From Henricia sp. BOLD:AAB3569 (lineage: Eukaryota > Echinodermata > Asteroidea > Spinulosida > Echinasteridae), in NCBI GenBank assembly GCA_037783545.1, contig JBBELK010000007.1, positions 1,011,001 through 1,075,000 on the forward strand: a DNA stretch of 64,000 nt, given 5' to 3'. Below are positions 22,167 to 33,065 of this stretch, piece after piece. Made by a program: the position numbers and the translations under genes. Position 1 is the stretch's first letter. Each line of letters starts with the position of its first letter. The notes below the pieces were generated by a model that did not search any database, was not told the DNA's origin, and saw only the letters and a program-made list of their open reading frames with translations.

Positions 22167-22590
22167 ATGCATAGTTCCGACCTGTCAATCAAGCCGAACC
22201 CGCGACCAATCACAACAGAGCCCACAAAGGTCAAAGTGATGCAATCATTACAAACAATCCGCGATGTTCTGCCCATACAGTTTGTATGTTGTATGCGCTA
22301 GTGACCGGGTGAATTTTTGTTTCAATGTTGGGCGATTCGCTGTTCAAAGGTAGGAAAGCGCATTTTTATGAAATATATGTCATCCCTGCATTACTAGCCC
22401 TTCGCTCAGTGTGTGCTACGGTAACTGTCGACCTCAAAACATAAATTTCTCCAATGAATCTGTGCTTTCCATGCCGAGTCCCGTTGCTTTGTACGTAGTC
22501 TCGCCATTTTTTTGCGATGGCTTGTGAGCACATAGCAACAATATCCAAGGGGGCGGGGTTAACTGGGCAATCTCGGAACTATGCATTGAC
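22167..22590. mobile_element. Non-coding transposon, CAATGCATAGTTCCGA ends
   Basis: Terminal inverted repeats CAATGCATAGTTCCGA. The body contains GACCTGTCAATCAAGCCGAA, GATGTTCTGCC, ACTGTCGACC and ATAGCAACAATATCCA. The same element is at 41195-41652. Confidence 0.75.
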
Positions 22591-23811
22591 CTGTGTGTGA
22601 TTTTTAGACTAAAATCCAGTTCATACGAAAGCAAATGACAATTTGGCATCATGACTTCTTTTTTAGCCGCGATTTCGCAAAAAGAAGTTTAAGGATTTTC
22701 AACTAGCGTGAATGTTCCCCGCGAAATTCACATACATGCATTGAGGCTGTGTAAATCAGGATTTAGGGAAATAAAAAAAACAAAGTAACACTAATGAACA
22801 TTGCCTCAGCGGGTTTACTGGTAATACAGCAATTTATTCAATCTCCTAACCCATTTTTTTGCATTGAGTGCAAAAAATAGTGGATGTGTGCTATAGACTG
22901 TGAAATTGAAGTTGGTTGTATTTAGATTCTAAAGGTTTTTATCCAATTCACTGCCCCCTCCACCCATGTGCCCCCGTTAATTTTGAACCCAGTATGTGTT
23001 TAGGAAATGGAAAATAAATATCTGTATATCTGGAGGGGCACCACAGCCAACTTTGTTCCAAATGTGTACTGGTTAGGGATAGGACGTTTAACTGAACGTT
23101 TAAAGAAAACCCAATTTTAAAGAATTTACAATAGTTTTCAGAGGGTTATTGTAATGACTTCATGAAACTGAAATATATTTATATGGGGTCGTAGTAAAAT
23201 TTTGACCAGATAAAGGTTAAATTATTATTTTGGGGGCCTAGGGGTATTGTGTACATTGCATCTATAAACACTAGCAACAATCTTTAGTGTCGGCCAAACG
23301 GTTAACCTACACTTGAAAGAATTACAAACCGATTTCTGAATTAACCGTAAATTCCCATTCCTAGTACTGGTTATTAGTGTATACAAGCCTGATATTTAAA
23401 GAGGATAGGGCATGAGGCCATTGGCCTCGGTGACCTGAGTTTATGTCGAGGCTCGAATTTACATAATCAGCATACCCCGCAATTAATAGCAGTAAGTTTA
23501 AAATGTGGTACTTTTAATTTATGAAGGATGGGGGAAAATTGTATTTTAATGGTAAACAGTACTGTCTGGCATGACTTAAAAGTATTATTTGTTATACATG
23601 TATTTAGTTTGATACTCAAAGTTTCCCGAGATTTTGCAAAATGATCGCTTTTATTGTGAATTGTCGGAGTGGGGTCTTGTACATATTGAGTTTCTGCACT
23701 TTTTTTTTTAAAGGAGTAAACAAATTTTATTCATTTATTTCCATTATATTCTGTGAAACAATGCAATTTGTCAAAATTGAAATTTTCCCTATTAACTCTC
23801 ACTAGCATTTA

Positions 23812-24232
23812 AAAGCCCACTATCATTTGCAATGACCCCAAAAGTTATTCAACGAGTTGACAGGGAACACTTTCCTCAAAGGAAAGATTGAATTGGTAGC
23901 AATCTATTCAATGAAATATTTCCGCCCGAGATGATATATTTTACCAGAAAATAATTAGATCGTTTGCAAACCATTTGCTTACTTGGTTCGCATCTAGGCG
24001 CTGCGTGTGTGCTGTTCCAACACGATGCATTTAAAAAATATATATAACTGTATGGGTTGCGCATGCACGCACTGCATGACGCGAGCCACAGAGTACGCAA
24101 CCAACTGGGAATGTTATTTTTGGAACACCCTGCATATGGATTTTCATGATACATTTGACGGAGCTGAAATGAGATTTTTTTTTTTATGTTCAGAATTGCT
24201 CAAAAACATATCATCTATAGGGCCTTTACTAG
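23812..24232. mobile_element. AAAGGCC-ended non-coding element, second copy
   Basis: Shares TATCATTTGCAATGACCCCA, TTTACCAGAAAATAAT and ACATATCATCTATAGGGCCT with 19826-20353. Shorter and more decayed. Confidence 0.6.
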
Positions 24233-25239
24233 TATTAACATTTAGGGCCGAGTCAATCGAATATTCTATCCAAGTGTTTGGTCGAGTATAGAATATTCAT
24301 TTAGTCCGATTTTTTTAGGTGTAAAATTCCCGAAATACTGTGAAAGTAATTTAAATGCAGTACGATCAATCTCAAAATGCAAAAATTAAGTCCACTGCTT
24401 ACATTGAGCACATTTCATTTCTCTCAAAATTTACTCAACGTTTTCGATTGAATATTCAAATAATTGGCACAGCTCCGTTTATTTGTGTTTATGGAAGGAC
24501 GTGTGGAATTGTGAAGCGTCACTCCAGTGCACATTGTATGATAGACCAGAGACGGATTTCTGATATAATTACTAATTAACAAACTGCTGTGGTCGTAGAA
24601 ATAAAGCCCCCGATTGCTTTTCACTAATGAGCTCTGCCACTTTAAATTTGTATCAAGCAATGTAATAAATGTGACCCCAACAGACGGTTTATAAAATGTC
24701 AATATGTACATATCTATAAAATATTAAACCTGTGTATGGCTCGAGATATTGTGGAATAAACTGAAAATTACCCTGTCCAATCCTAATTTTTCCCCAAATT
24801 TGTTTCTTTATTACTAAACTGGTGCAAATTCATTTAAAAAAATAAATACAATTATTTATTTCCCCAAACAGTACAAAGAAATGTAGTTAGAATCAGGTTT
24901 CATTCTGTGCATTTTACATGCAGTGTCAAAGAGTTTACATTATTTTTACAAATAGGTTATTAGGAAGACACCTAAGGGGGACATTTGGAATTGGGAAGAC
25001 ATTTTTTAGTGTCTCCCTAATTTTCAAAAACTCATTAAAAAAGTTAGGTCGCAAATTCCAGTTCGTTAGCTTTAGGTAAAGAAAAAGATAAGTGACATTA
25101 AAGTTTTGTGCATGTTTCTATGGAAAGGTCTCTATATTACCGGGAATTATTATTACCCTTAGTCATTGGGTTCAATTAAGATACTGAAACAAAACCATTA
25201 AAAAATGAGAATAATAGCTATTCCTATATAGCTGCCATT

Positions 25240-25495
25240 ATTACCTCTGCCATCAGGAAATCATCAGAATCGTCTAGCCATGCTGCCTGGCCGTGGCGCA
25301 CATCCTATCAGCACTTTGTGACTTTCCCCCCACTTTGTGACTTTCCAATTATCACATTGGTTGACGAGGCAATCAGGATTGAGTGTCTTGCCCAGAGACA
25401 CAAACACGTTGGCCATAGTGGGACTTGAACCCACAACCGTCCGATTGTGAGCCCCGCTTCTTGCCCACTAGACCACATGCGTCCCCTGCAATGTG
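25240..25495 (-). mobile_element. tRNA-derived SINE, family B
   Basis: On the minus strand: a tRNA-like head (GTGGTCTAGTGGGCAAGAAG, B box GGGTTCAAGTCCCAC), a body with GGGCAAGACACTCAATCCTG and a 3' part with GATTTCCTGATGGCAGAGGT. The same family is at 40025-40290 (minus), with a head and body copy at 42595-42790 (plus). Confidence 0.75.
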
Positions 25496-26149
25496 TCAAG
25501 TTACTAGCAAGATTTTATTTATCCAAAAAAAAAAACATCTAAAGAAAATATGCTTAAAATATATCTGTCCCAATTTTTTTACGCCACCTTTTAATTTGGG
25601 GGTACACTAATAATAATTTTAATAATTTTACTATAAAACTTGGACACCGCATCCATAATTAAATGACTGCTTTCAATAATTGCATCATCATATACAAGAG
25701 TCCTAGACAAAAGTGTTACAAATATAAAATATATTACTGAATAAGAAAAATATCTGTTGAGAACAGAAATCACCACTAGAATGTTTTGAATATCTAATTC
25801 TGCTTGACTTTAGTTCTGTAGGATTTGAGTCCAGTCTCGATTTTCGAGTACTTGGAGATTTGGGCGGAGTCCAGAGGGAGAAAAATACATTTACAAACAA
25901 TTGTTCAAGCTCCTATTATAAAAAATACAACCACTTGACATGATTTTGAGCACTCAAAAATGTATTTCACCTCCCGAAAAAATATATTTCTTGTCCTGAA
26001 GGAAACTGACGAGGCTGCCAGAGATCACATGCACCGTCACTGACACTTGACAGTAATGCACTTTTTGACTAAAACAAGGACTTGAAATTCAGACAGTTCT
26101 TTACCAGACAATATCACCATTATACACATATGGAGCTGGCAATGAGGTC

Positions 26150-26240
26150 ACTAGTGCGCGTCTATGTGCCCCAAGGACTGTGAGTGACCACAATAGGGTC
26201 CTATTTAGAAAATAGGACCCTCTTGTGGTCGTGCACTGGT
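26150..26240. mobile_element. Small foldback element
   Basis: The inverted arms TGGTCGTGCACTGGTGACC and its imperfect complement meet at GGGTCCTATTTAGAAAATAG. Non-coding. Confidence 0.45.
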
Positions 26241-26850
26241 GACCGAATTATGCCAGTCCAGATGTGTTTTATAACACGTTTTTGGTCAAAATATTAATGC
26301 AATTTAATTTAATAATAAGTAATCCAACAATAGGCATTTGAACAATATATATACTGTATGTTTTTGAACAGGATTTTGAACTTTGAAGCACTTCAACAAT
26401 AAGCCGTTCCTCCGTTAATGAAAGGTTTGGCTTACTTTAAATTTCTGAATTGCTGTTCACCGACACAGTTGACAACCTCCAGGGGTCTTGGGAACCGGTC
26501 ACTAGTTTTTTAGACTAGTGCCCGGTCAGGAACACTAGTCAGGGAATCATGCATGCGTGAAGTCTTGACGCGCGCGCTCGAAGTCTTGACGCGCGCACTA
26601 GAAGTGTTGACGCGTGTCTAGTTCACGTTGGTGCAAATTAATGCACAATGAAGCCCACGTGACTGCGTTTTAGCCAGTCAGAATTGAGAATCAGAAATAG
26701 GCGTGTTATAAATAAAACTACAGTTAAACATTGACAATAAGAGTTCCGTTAATTTTCCTAATTCATTGGAGGTACTCTAACAAGGTACCTCAAGAAAATT
26801 CAGGCACAAGCCTACAACCAAATGACTACTAAATTCAAACCTTCATTTCT

Positions 26851-29755
26851 TCAAGTAAGTGGCAAGACCCTCTGAGCCCGCACGATGTACCCTTTTGACG
26901 AGATAATGCCCCTGTTTTTGATGAGCGAGGTGTATCGCAGGACCCACGAGGGGTGCCAACCGTTTGAGTCCGCGTTCTCCGGGTAGAAGGCACGCAAGAC
27001 TTCCTGGAAGATTTCTGGAGGTAAGATGTCTATTGGGAAAATGAAAGTTGAGAACACTTGGACCCGTTTACACCAGGGAATTATAAATAGCGCTCTGCAG
27101 TATTGTTAAAAATAGAACTTTCAAAATGATGACGTCGCGAAATTAACCGGACCTCAAACAACCAATGTGGCATTGTGCTGTGAACTTGCGTGTTTGAGTA
27201 TGCAGAAGTGTCGTTTGTTGTTGGTGTTCTAAGGAAACATGCCATGAATTCCACTAAACATTGCCGTTATGGGACTATTAATAGTGACTCAAGATATTCC
27301 GCCAAGCCCCATATGCAGGGATTTTGTCTTTTTGCTGTTTTTTGAAGCCGATTATGCAAGGCAACAAATGCGATCGCTGGGTTTGGGTGCGCCTGGGCCT
27401 GTGAACACGTACATTGACACAAAGCATTTTGTAGGGGCAAGACACAAAACCAGTAAATCCAGATCCAATACAGCTATTGCAGTTCCTGAGCAGGCAGAAT
27501 GGACCCTATTGCAACATGACGTGCGATTCCGTTACACCGCTGGATGCCTTTTCATTATTTCCTCATGTGTGAACGACGTGATTGATAAAACATGTAGCAA
27601 TGTTTATGGTTTCATAGACCCCGTTCCCACTAAATAAATCACTTCGTTCGACGAAGAGATTTCCTGATGTGAACGCATGTGCAGCCAAGCATAGTGGCCT
27701 CCCACAGCTTCATTCGATCTTCGTTAGCAGTCGCTTAATATGAACGGTACCGCTCTTCATTCGATCTTTGTTTGATCTTCGTTAAGCGCATGCTTCGTTA
27801 ACTAATGAAGATTAACTTATCTTCGTTGAATGAAGCGATTTCTATGATGGGGTCATAGCTACAAACTTACCCTTTGAGTCCGAGTGTGACACAAGTTGGA
27901 TTGTGTTCTCATTGGCAAATTCCTTGAGTTCTGGGGGAATGACACAACATGATGCTTGGTTCATCTGGTTTGTAGTGGGCTTAACCTGTTGGGGGGAAAA
28001 AAGAAGAACAAAAACATGTCAAATACAGTCAACCTGTCCTAACGACCACATGCAGAAAAAGAACCATATGTCCATAAATGAGCATTTTGGCAACACAGAC
28101 CATATTTTCAAAAAAATATCTTTGTCTGGTCTCAAAATAAAAGAAATAAGTTTAAAACTAGACCTGTGTTCGTTCTTGACAACGAACACATGGCTGTTCC
28201 CCTCCTTTTTATAAACATATATGTGTTCGGGATGACCTTTGTTAGTGATCGTATATGAAGAAATCACGATCGTAGGTCAAACGGTTGAGTTTTTATCGAT
28301 TGTTAAATATTGAATATTATTACATGCCCCTTTAATCTGACATGTAGGGAAGGTCAAAGGTCACGGCCATTTGTTTTGGATACACCACCCTAGGTCGAAG
28401 TGTAATACAGTTGACCACATGCAGATATCTTGTACCACTTTCAAATGGAAAGGCAAAATCTGTTAGACCAATAGGAAACGAGGTCAAAGGTCACGACCAT
28501 ATGTTTTGGATACACCACCCTAGGTCCAAGTGTAATACAGTTGACCACATGCAGATATCTTGTACCACTTTCAAATGGCAAGGCAAAATCTGTTAGACCA
28601 ATAGGAAACGAGGTCAAAGGTCACGACCATATTTTTTGGATACACCACCCTAGGTCCAAGTGTAATACAGTTGACCACATGCAGATATCTTGTACCACTT
28701 TCAAATGGAAAGGCAAAATCTGTTAGACCAATAGGAAACGAGGTCAAAGGTCAAGGGGTGTGCGCATCTTAAAGACTTTTGTTAGTCATCGTATATGGCG
28801 AGGGAATCAAGATCGTAGGTCAAACGGTTAATTTTGTATTGATTTTTGAATATTTAATTTATTAAACATCATGCCCCTTTAATCTGACACGTGATGACGT
28901 CATCATAACGTAATCAGTTAAAGACCTTTGTTAGTTATTGTATATGGCGCAGGAATCAAGATAGTAGCTAAAATGGTTGATTTCTTACGGATTTTTTATA
29001 TCCCATTTATTTTATTTGATGCCCCTTTAATCTGACACGTGATGACATCATTATGACGTCATTAGTGAAAGACCTTTGTTAGTGATCATATTTGGCGCAG
29101 GAATCAAGATCGTAGCTCAAACGGTTGATTTTTTATTGATTTTTTATATTTCATTTATCTGTTTCCATGCCCCTTTAATCTGACATGTGATGACGTCGTC
29201 CTGACGTCATCATTTAAAGACATTTATTAGTGATCGTATATGGCGCAGGAATGAAGATCATAGCTCAAACGGTTGATTTGTTATTGATTTTTGAACATTT
29301 AATTTTATCAAATATCCCTTTAATCTAACACATTGAGCAAGGTCAAAGGTCGCCACCATATTTTTTGGATACCCCACCCTAGTCGAAGTGTAACACAATT
29401 GACCCCGTCCAAATATCTTGTACCACTTTCAAATGACAAGGCAAAATCTGTTTGACCAATAGGAAACAAGGTCAAAGGTCAAGGCGTGTGCGCATCTTAA
29501 AGACATTGGTTAGTCATCATATATGGCGAAGGAATCAAGTTCGTATGTCAAACGGTTGATTTTATATTGATTTTTGAATATTTAATTTATTAAACTTCAT
29601 ACCCCTTTAATCTGACACGTGATGACGTCATCATGACGTCATTAGTACTGTGCACAACTTCACATAGTGACCAATGTCCATGTGAAGTTTGAAGTCAATC
29701 ATCAATGTGCAAGTGTCCGAAATAGCGTCTGAAAAAAGTGGAAGAAGTAAAAGAA

Positions 29756-29786
<31 letters not shown>

Positions 29787-32603
29787 AATAAAAATCGTAA
29801 CGAAAACAAAGGCTGTTCCGACCCGAATCGGAACAGCCAAAAACTTAGGCCCTAAAAGGGTTTTTAATAAGGCATGTTGTCACACTATTTGTAACCCTTT
29901 TGGGGCCTAAGTTATCTCTTCAGAACAACTGAAACTTATTTCTTTTATTTTGAGACCAGACAAAGGTATTTCCTCAAAAATATGGTCTGTGCTGCCAAAA
30001 TGCCCCCTTTACTGTGGAAAGACCCAAATAGACATCATAATTCCCTATTACAGTAGCTTATGAGTGCCCAACGGGCAGCCAGGGCTGCATTCTCATGTTT
30101 AAAAAAGCTTGTTCATATTTTTCTAAAAAATGGATTTCGTTCTAACCTAACAATCAAATAAAATACCTCCCCAAAATACTATCCATGGGAACAAAACAGG
30201 AAATTTGCAACTCAAGGTTGGAATAATCACTGCACTGCTTTATAGAAAATTAGTTTACAAAACAGTGTTTTTTTTTTAAAAATTTCAGAACGGTAATGAG
30301 AAAAATATGATAAATAACATGTTATCAAAATCTCAACACCCATGGGCATGTTCCTTTAACTGAATGATATAACTGAGCCCAGTGACCAGGAGTAGCTCCG
30401 TTAACACATTGTTGTGTGCAATACCAACCTTAGCCCATGCATGTAGTTCTTTCAGCATCGCAAGGTCAAGATCGCACACCCCTAACGTCTTTATACTGTC
30501 ACGTTTTACGTGTTCTTCCAATTCCTGCCAGACGGGTTTGAAGTGCTCGATCGTTAAATCTTCGTCGAATGGTCGGGCCGGCAAAGCTATGAGAAGGCTG
30601 TCTATTTTGTCGACATCAAGCTCTTTGAGAACTGTGGAAAACATGAGGAATTGAAATCGCTTGTTATTTTTGGGACTTCTTTGGAAAATATTTCACAGTA
30701 CGTAAAACTGACCTTTTCCTACTTTTAGCCAATTATTCCTAAAGAAAATAAAAAGAAAATTTGTAAACTTTATTTTTTACCAGTTTTATTGGCTTCTTAA
30801 ATCACTAATTTTGCTCAAATTTGAAGAAAAAGTATTAACCTGAAACTTTTCTCAGCCAATCAAAAAGGACCTTTTTTTGCAACACCGACTATACAGCTTT
30901 TACCTCAAATTCGTTGGACGATCAAATATTCCAAAAATTCTATGCGTGAAGTTTTGCAAAGAAGGCTTATAATTATTCTAGACTTTTCCAAAAAACTCAC
31001 CCATCACAATAGCTTCAGAGGTCATCCCGAGGTCAGCATTACTTAACATCAGTTTGACCGTGATTTTGTTTCTGTCGGGGACGTCACATGATTTGACTAT
31101 CCTGGGACCGGGGACTGCAAACGTCACGGCTTCATTTGTCTCTTTAGTGACTGGGTCTTGAATTTGGGCAATTACGGGATAGTTTGGGAGTGCGTGAGAG
31201 AGAACCAGTTTGAGCTGAAATGGTCAAATAGATGAAAAATTCATAATTTTTAAGAGAGAGGGCATATTCGGAATCTCTGGTCACTTAAGTTGAATTTAAA
31301 GGAGTGTGACCAGATTTTTCCAGAAAATAAATTTTCTGGAAAATAGGCCCACCTCCCAAAAATTCTACCCATGGGAAGAAAACATGATACCTGCAATCCC
31401 CAATTTGGATGTGGAAGCAAAAACGTTTAGGTAACCGGATGAATTACATGTAGTTCACTACACTTGGATAGATTTTTTACGATATCCTTGAAAATATACG
31501 GCTTGAGTGTACGAAATTTCAGAATGGTAATGAGAAAAATATGACACATGATATGGTATCAAAATCTCAACACCCATGGGAAAAATGGGGGGAGGTGCGT
31601 CAAAAATATTATCTAGTTAAGTAAAGTCACAAAAATTTGGGAAGACTAGAGTCAAAATATTTTGGGAAGACTTGGGACTTGAACTGAGACTTGCTCTCAG
31701 AAATTTGAAGTGACGAATGGAAAATTTGGTAATGGTGCCTAATCACCATGGAAAATGAAATTTAAAAAAATGGGATGAAAGAAAAATAGCATAGACCAGC
31801 TAAGCTATAAGGCACAGTGGTATACTCCCTCAGGTTTCTCCCAGGACCTCTGACACACCATGCAGATGCTCTACCAGCTGACCTAGGATATGAGGCACAG
31901 TGGTCATGGTATACTCCCTCAGGTTTTCCCCAAGACCTCTGACACACTGGGTAGATGCTCTACCAGCTGACTTATTAGGCACAGTGGTGTACTCCCTCAG
32001 GTTTTCCCTAAGACCTCTGACACACCAGGCAGATACTCTACCAGCTAAGCTATGAGGCACAGTGGTATACTCCCTCAGGCTTCCCCAAGACCTCTGACAC
32101 ACCAGGCAGATACTCTACCAGCTGAGCTACGAGGCACAGTGGTATACTCCCTCAGGTTTTCCCAAAGAACCCAACTTTTGTCTCGGTGTCGCATGATTGC
32201 AACCAGAGAAAATGAGACACCATGCAACACTGAGGGAAAAGTTGGGTTCTTAAGGAAAACCTGAAGTACACCTAGGCTATACGCTGCTTCATAGCTCAGC
32301 TGGTAGAGTATCTGCCCAGTGTCAGAGGTCTTGGGTTCAATTCCTGATGACGATCATCTGTAATTTTCCTCTCCGATTTTGAAATGACTTGTCTTAATCT
32401 TAAAAAGACTGGGCACTAGAGCAAAATTACTTCAATAAACTTGAGGCGTGAATTAAGACTTCACACAATTAACTTCTTTTTTTTACCTCATCCGTTGATG
32501 TTTTAGGAATTGTTTTCTTCAGATTGTGGTAGTTCAGGATATTTCCTGGGCTGATGTACATGAGAGATGCTTGTGGGAATCTTGCTGGGCCCTCGGTTCC
32601 CAT
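26851..32603 (-). CDS. GCLM: Glutamate-cysteine ligase regulatory (modifier) subunit (complete)
   Basis: Regulatory partner of GCLC in the rate-limiting step of glutathione synthesis; a cytosolic protein of aldo-keto-reductase fold without its own catalysis. Exons: 32603-32487, 31214-31001, 30631-30429, 27985-27871, 27029-26851. Phases 0,1,0,1 join cleanly and give 275 residues, against 274 in human. Landmarks are the N-terminus MGTEGPARF, ISPGNILNY, VLKELDVDKIDSLLIALP, VWQELEEHV, GVCDLDLAML, WAKVKPTTNQ, ASCCVIPPELKEFA, and the C-terminus WVLRYTSLIKNRGIISSKGY. The exon 3 donor is the unusual GTTGGT. Intron 3 holds a 1.9-kb inverted-repeat element with DR1 arrays, and intron 4 holds a broken THAP fragment. 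Same strand as VARS2, convergent with RABL6. Confidence 0.96.
27244..27530 (+). pseudogene. Broken THAP-domain fragment
   Basis: In successive reading frames the strand shows pieces in the order of a THAP zinc-finger protein: KHCRYGTINSDSRYSAKPHM, then KCDRWV, then NTYIDTKHFVG, then NPDPI. THAP domains typically read CCxYGCxNSDSRY...KCxxW...CSKHFVGG...NPDPIPA. Here two zinc-binding Cys are lost (Thr for the second, Asp before TKHF), there is an in-frame stop, and there are at least two frame changes. It lies within GCLM intron 4 on the opposite strand. It could come from a THAP-type transposase or from a retrocopy of a host gene; I cannot tell which. Confidence 0.55.
27643..27850. repeat. AATGAAGCGAT-type dispersed repeat
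   Basis: Alternating TTCGTTCGACGAAGAGATT, CTTCATTCGATCTT and TTGAATGAAGCGATTTCT; a foldback-type repeat within GCLM intron 4, ending about 20 bp from exon 4. Family of 1-180 and 62645-63090. Confidence 0.55.
28349..28760 (+). repeat. 130-bp tandem repeat with DR1 motifs
   Basis: AGGTCAAAGGTCA, the canonical DR1 nuclear-receptor site, occurs at 28351, 28481, 28611 and 28741, exactly 130 bp apart; further copies are at 29340 (one mismatch) and 29469. Each 130-bp unit also carries GATACACCACCCTAGGTC and ATCTTGTACCACTTTCAAAT. Confidence 0.9.
28775..29650 (+). repeat. ~150-bp repeats with CRE palindromes
   Basis: Repeats of the order TTAGTNATCGTATATGGCG, AAGATCGTAGCTCAAACGGT, TGCCCCTTTAATCTGACACG and a CRE. 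The perfect octamer TGACGTCA is at 28895, 29054, 29202, 29623 and 29634. A 130-bp-type unit is interposed at about 29335-29490. Confidence 0.8.
30100..30350. mobile_element. TTAAAGGAGC-family MITE copy
   Basis: Contains AATACCTCCCCAAAATACTA and TCAGAACGGTAATGAGAAAA. GCLM intron 3, about 80 bp from exon 3. Confidence 0.65.
31290..31615. mobile_element. TTAAAGGAGC-family MITE copy
   Basis: Starts TTTAAAGGAGTGTGACCAGA and runs through ACGATATCCTTGAAAATATA to CTCAACACCCATGGGAAAAA. GCLM intron 1, about 75 bp from exon 2. Confidence 0.7.
31797..32165 (-). repeat. Tandem tRNA-like units, minus orientation
   Basis: About five ~78-bp units (complement of TAGCTCAGCTGGTAGAGCAT ... AGAGGTCTTGGGGAAA) as in the array at 2231-3046. 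A foldback core follows at 32166-32253, and a plus-strand unit with B box (GGGTTCAATTCC) at 32280-32345. GCLM intron 1. Confidence 0.8.
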
Positions 32604-32811
32604 GGCGACGAACACACAAACGATGTCAGTACTGGAAATGAAGTGTTGTTCCGATCTATGTTGGTCGTGGTGTGTCTCTTTCCCAATCACAACCTGATGA
32701 TTGTACAGTCACAAACAGCAGACAACATTTTTGTTAACAATTTATAGGTCATGTATGCCTAGGCCTAGACCCAGTAACTGAGTCGTTAGCCCTGTTTTTA
32801 CGAATTTTTTA

Positions 32812-33050
32812 GGCCCAATTTCATGGTGCTACTAAGCACAAAATTAGCTTAGCACACGATTTATTTGATTTATAAAATGGATTGCAAGCCAAAATTATAC
32901 GCCAACTTGTGTTCTTCTCAAGAGTAGGAGAATACCTTTCAATACACATCACTTACGATTTTGGCTGGCAATCCATTTTTGTAAAATGAAGCAAACAAAT
33001 CCTGTGCTAAGCAAATTTTTGTGCTTAGCAGCGCCGTGAAATTTGCCCCT
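32812..33050. mobile_element. Foldback MITE, GGGGCCAATTTCAT family
   Basis: The arms GCCCAATTTCATGGTGCT and AGCGCCGTGAAATTTGCCCC enclose AATGGATTGCAAGCCAAAAT and its complement. About 210 bp upstream of the GCLM start codon. Confidence 0.65.
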
Positions 33051-33055
33051 GGTCC

Positions 33056-33065
33056 GTGACCTCGC
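33056..33065 (+). promoter_or_regulatory. ARE-like motif upstream of GCLM
   Basis: GTGACCTCGC fits the RTGACnnnGC core bound by NRF2 with small MAF proteins. It is about 455 bp upstream of the GCLM start. Mammalian GCLM is an NRF2 target. The motif sits in repeat-derived sequence and is short enough to occur by chance. Confidence 0.25.

Larger units (their letters stand above)
21984..26850. other. RABL6-GCLM 3' intergenic region
   Basis: Lies between two convergent genes and holds both 3' UTRs. Identified content: a RABL6 poly(A) signal candidate (22089), two non-coding transposon copies (22167-22590, 23812-24232), a tRNA-derived SINE (25240-25495) and a small foldback (26150-26240). A stretch near 26560-26620 repeats AGTCTTGACGCGCGC. 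The rest is AT-rich and featureless to me; no exon was recognised. Confidence 0.6.
28078..30010. mobile_element. ~1.9-kb inverted-repeat element with internal tandem arrays
   Basis: The left end (from CATTTTGGCAACACAGACCA) and the right end (to TGGTCTGTGCTGCCAAAATG) are inverted repeats of about 80 bp that include TTTGTCTGGTCTCAAAATAA. Inside are three to four 130-bp repeats (28349-28760), then further ~150-bp repeats to about 29650, then an A-run (29757-29784) and a hairpin with CTTAGGCCCTAAAAGGGTTT. There is no transposase. A compact foldback relative is at 49230-49610. GCLM intron 3. Confidence 0.65.

Noticed and set aside
27269-27637. 122-codon open frame in GCLM intron 4 as a gene
   Set aside because: Only a central part resembles a THAP domain, and the other parts of that domain lie in different frames; it is treated as a broken fragment.
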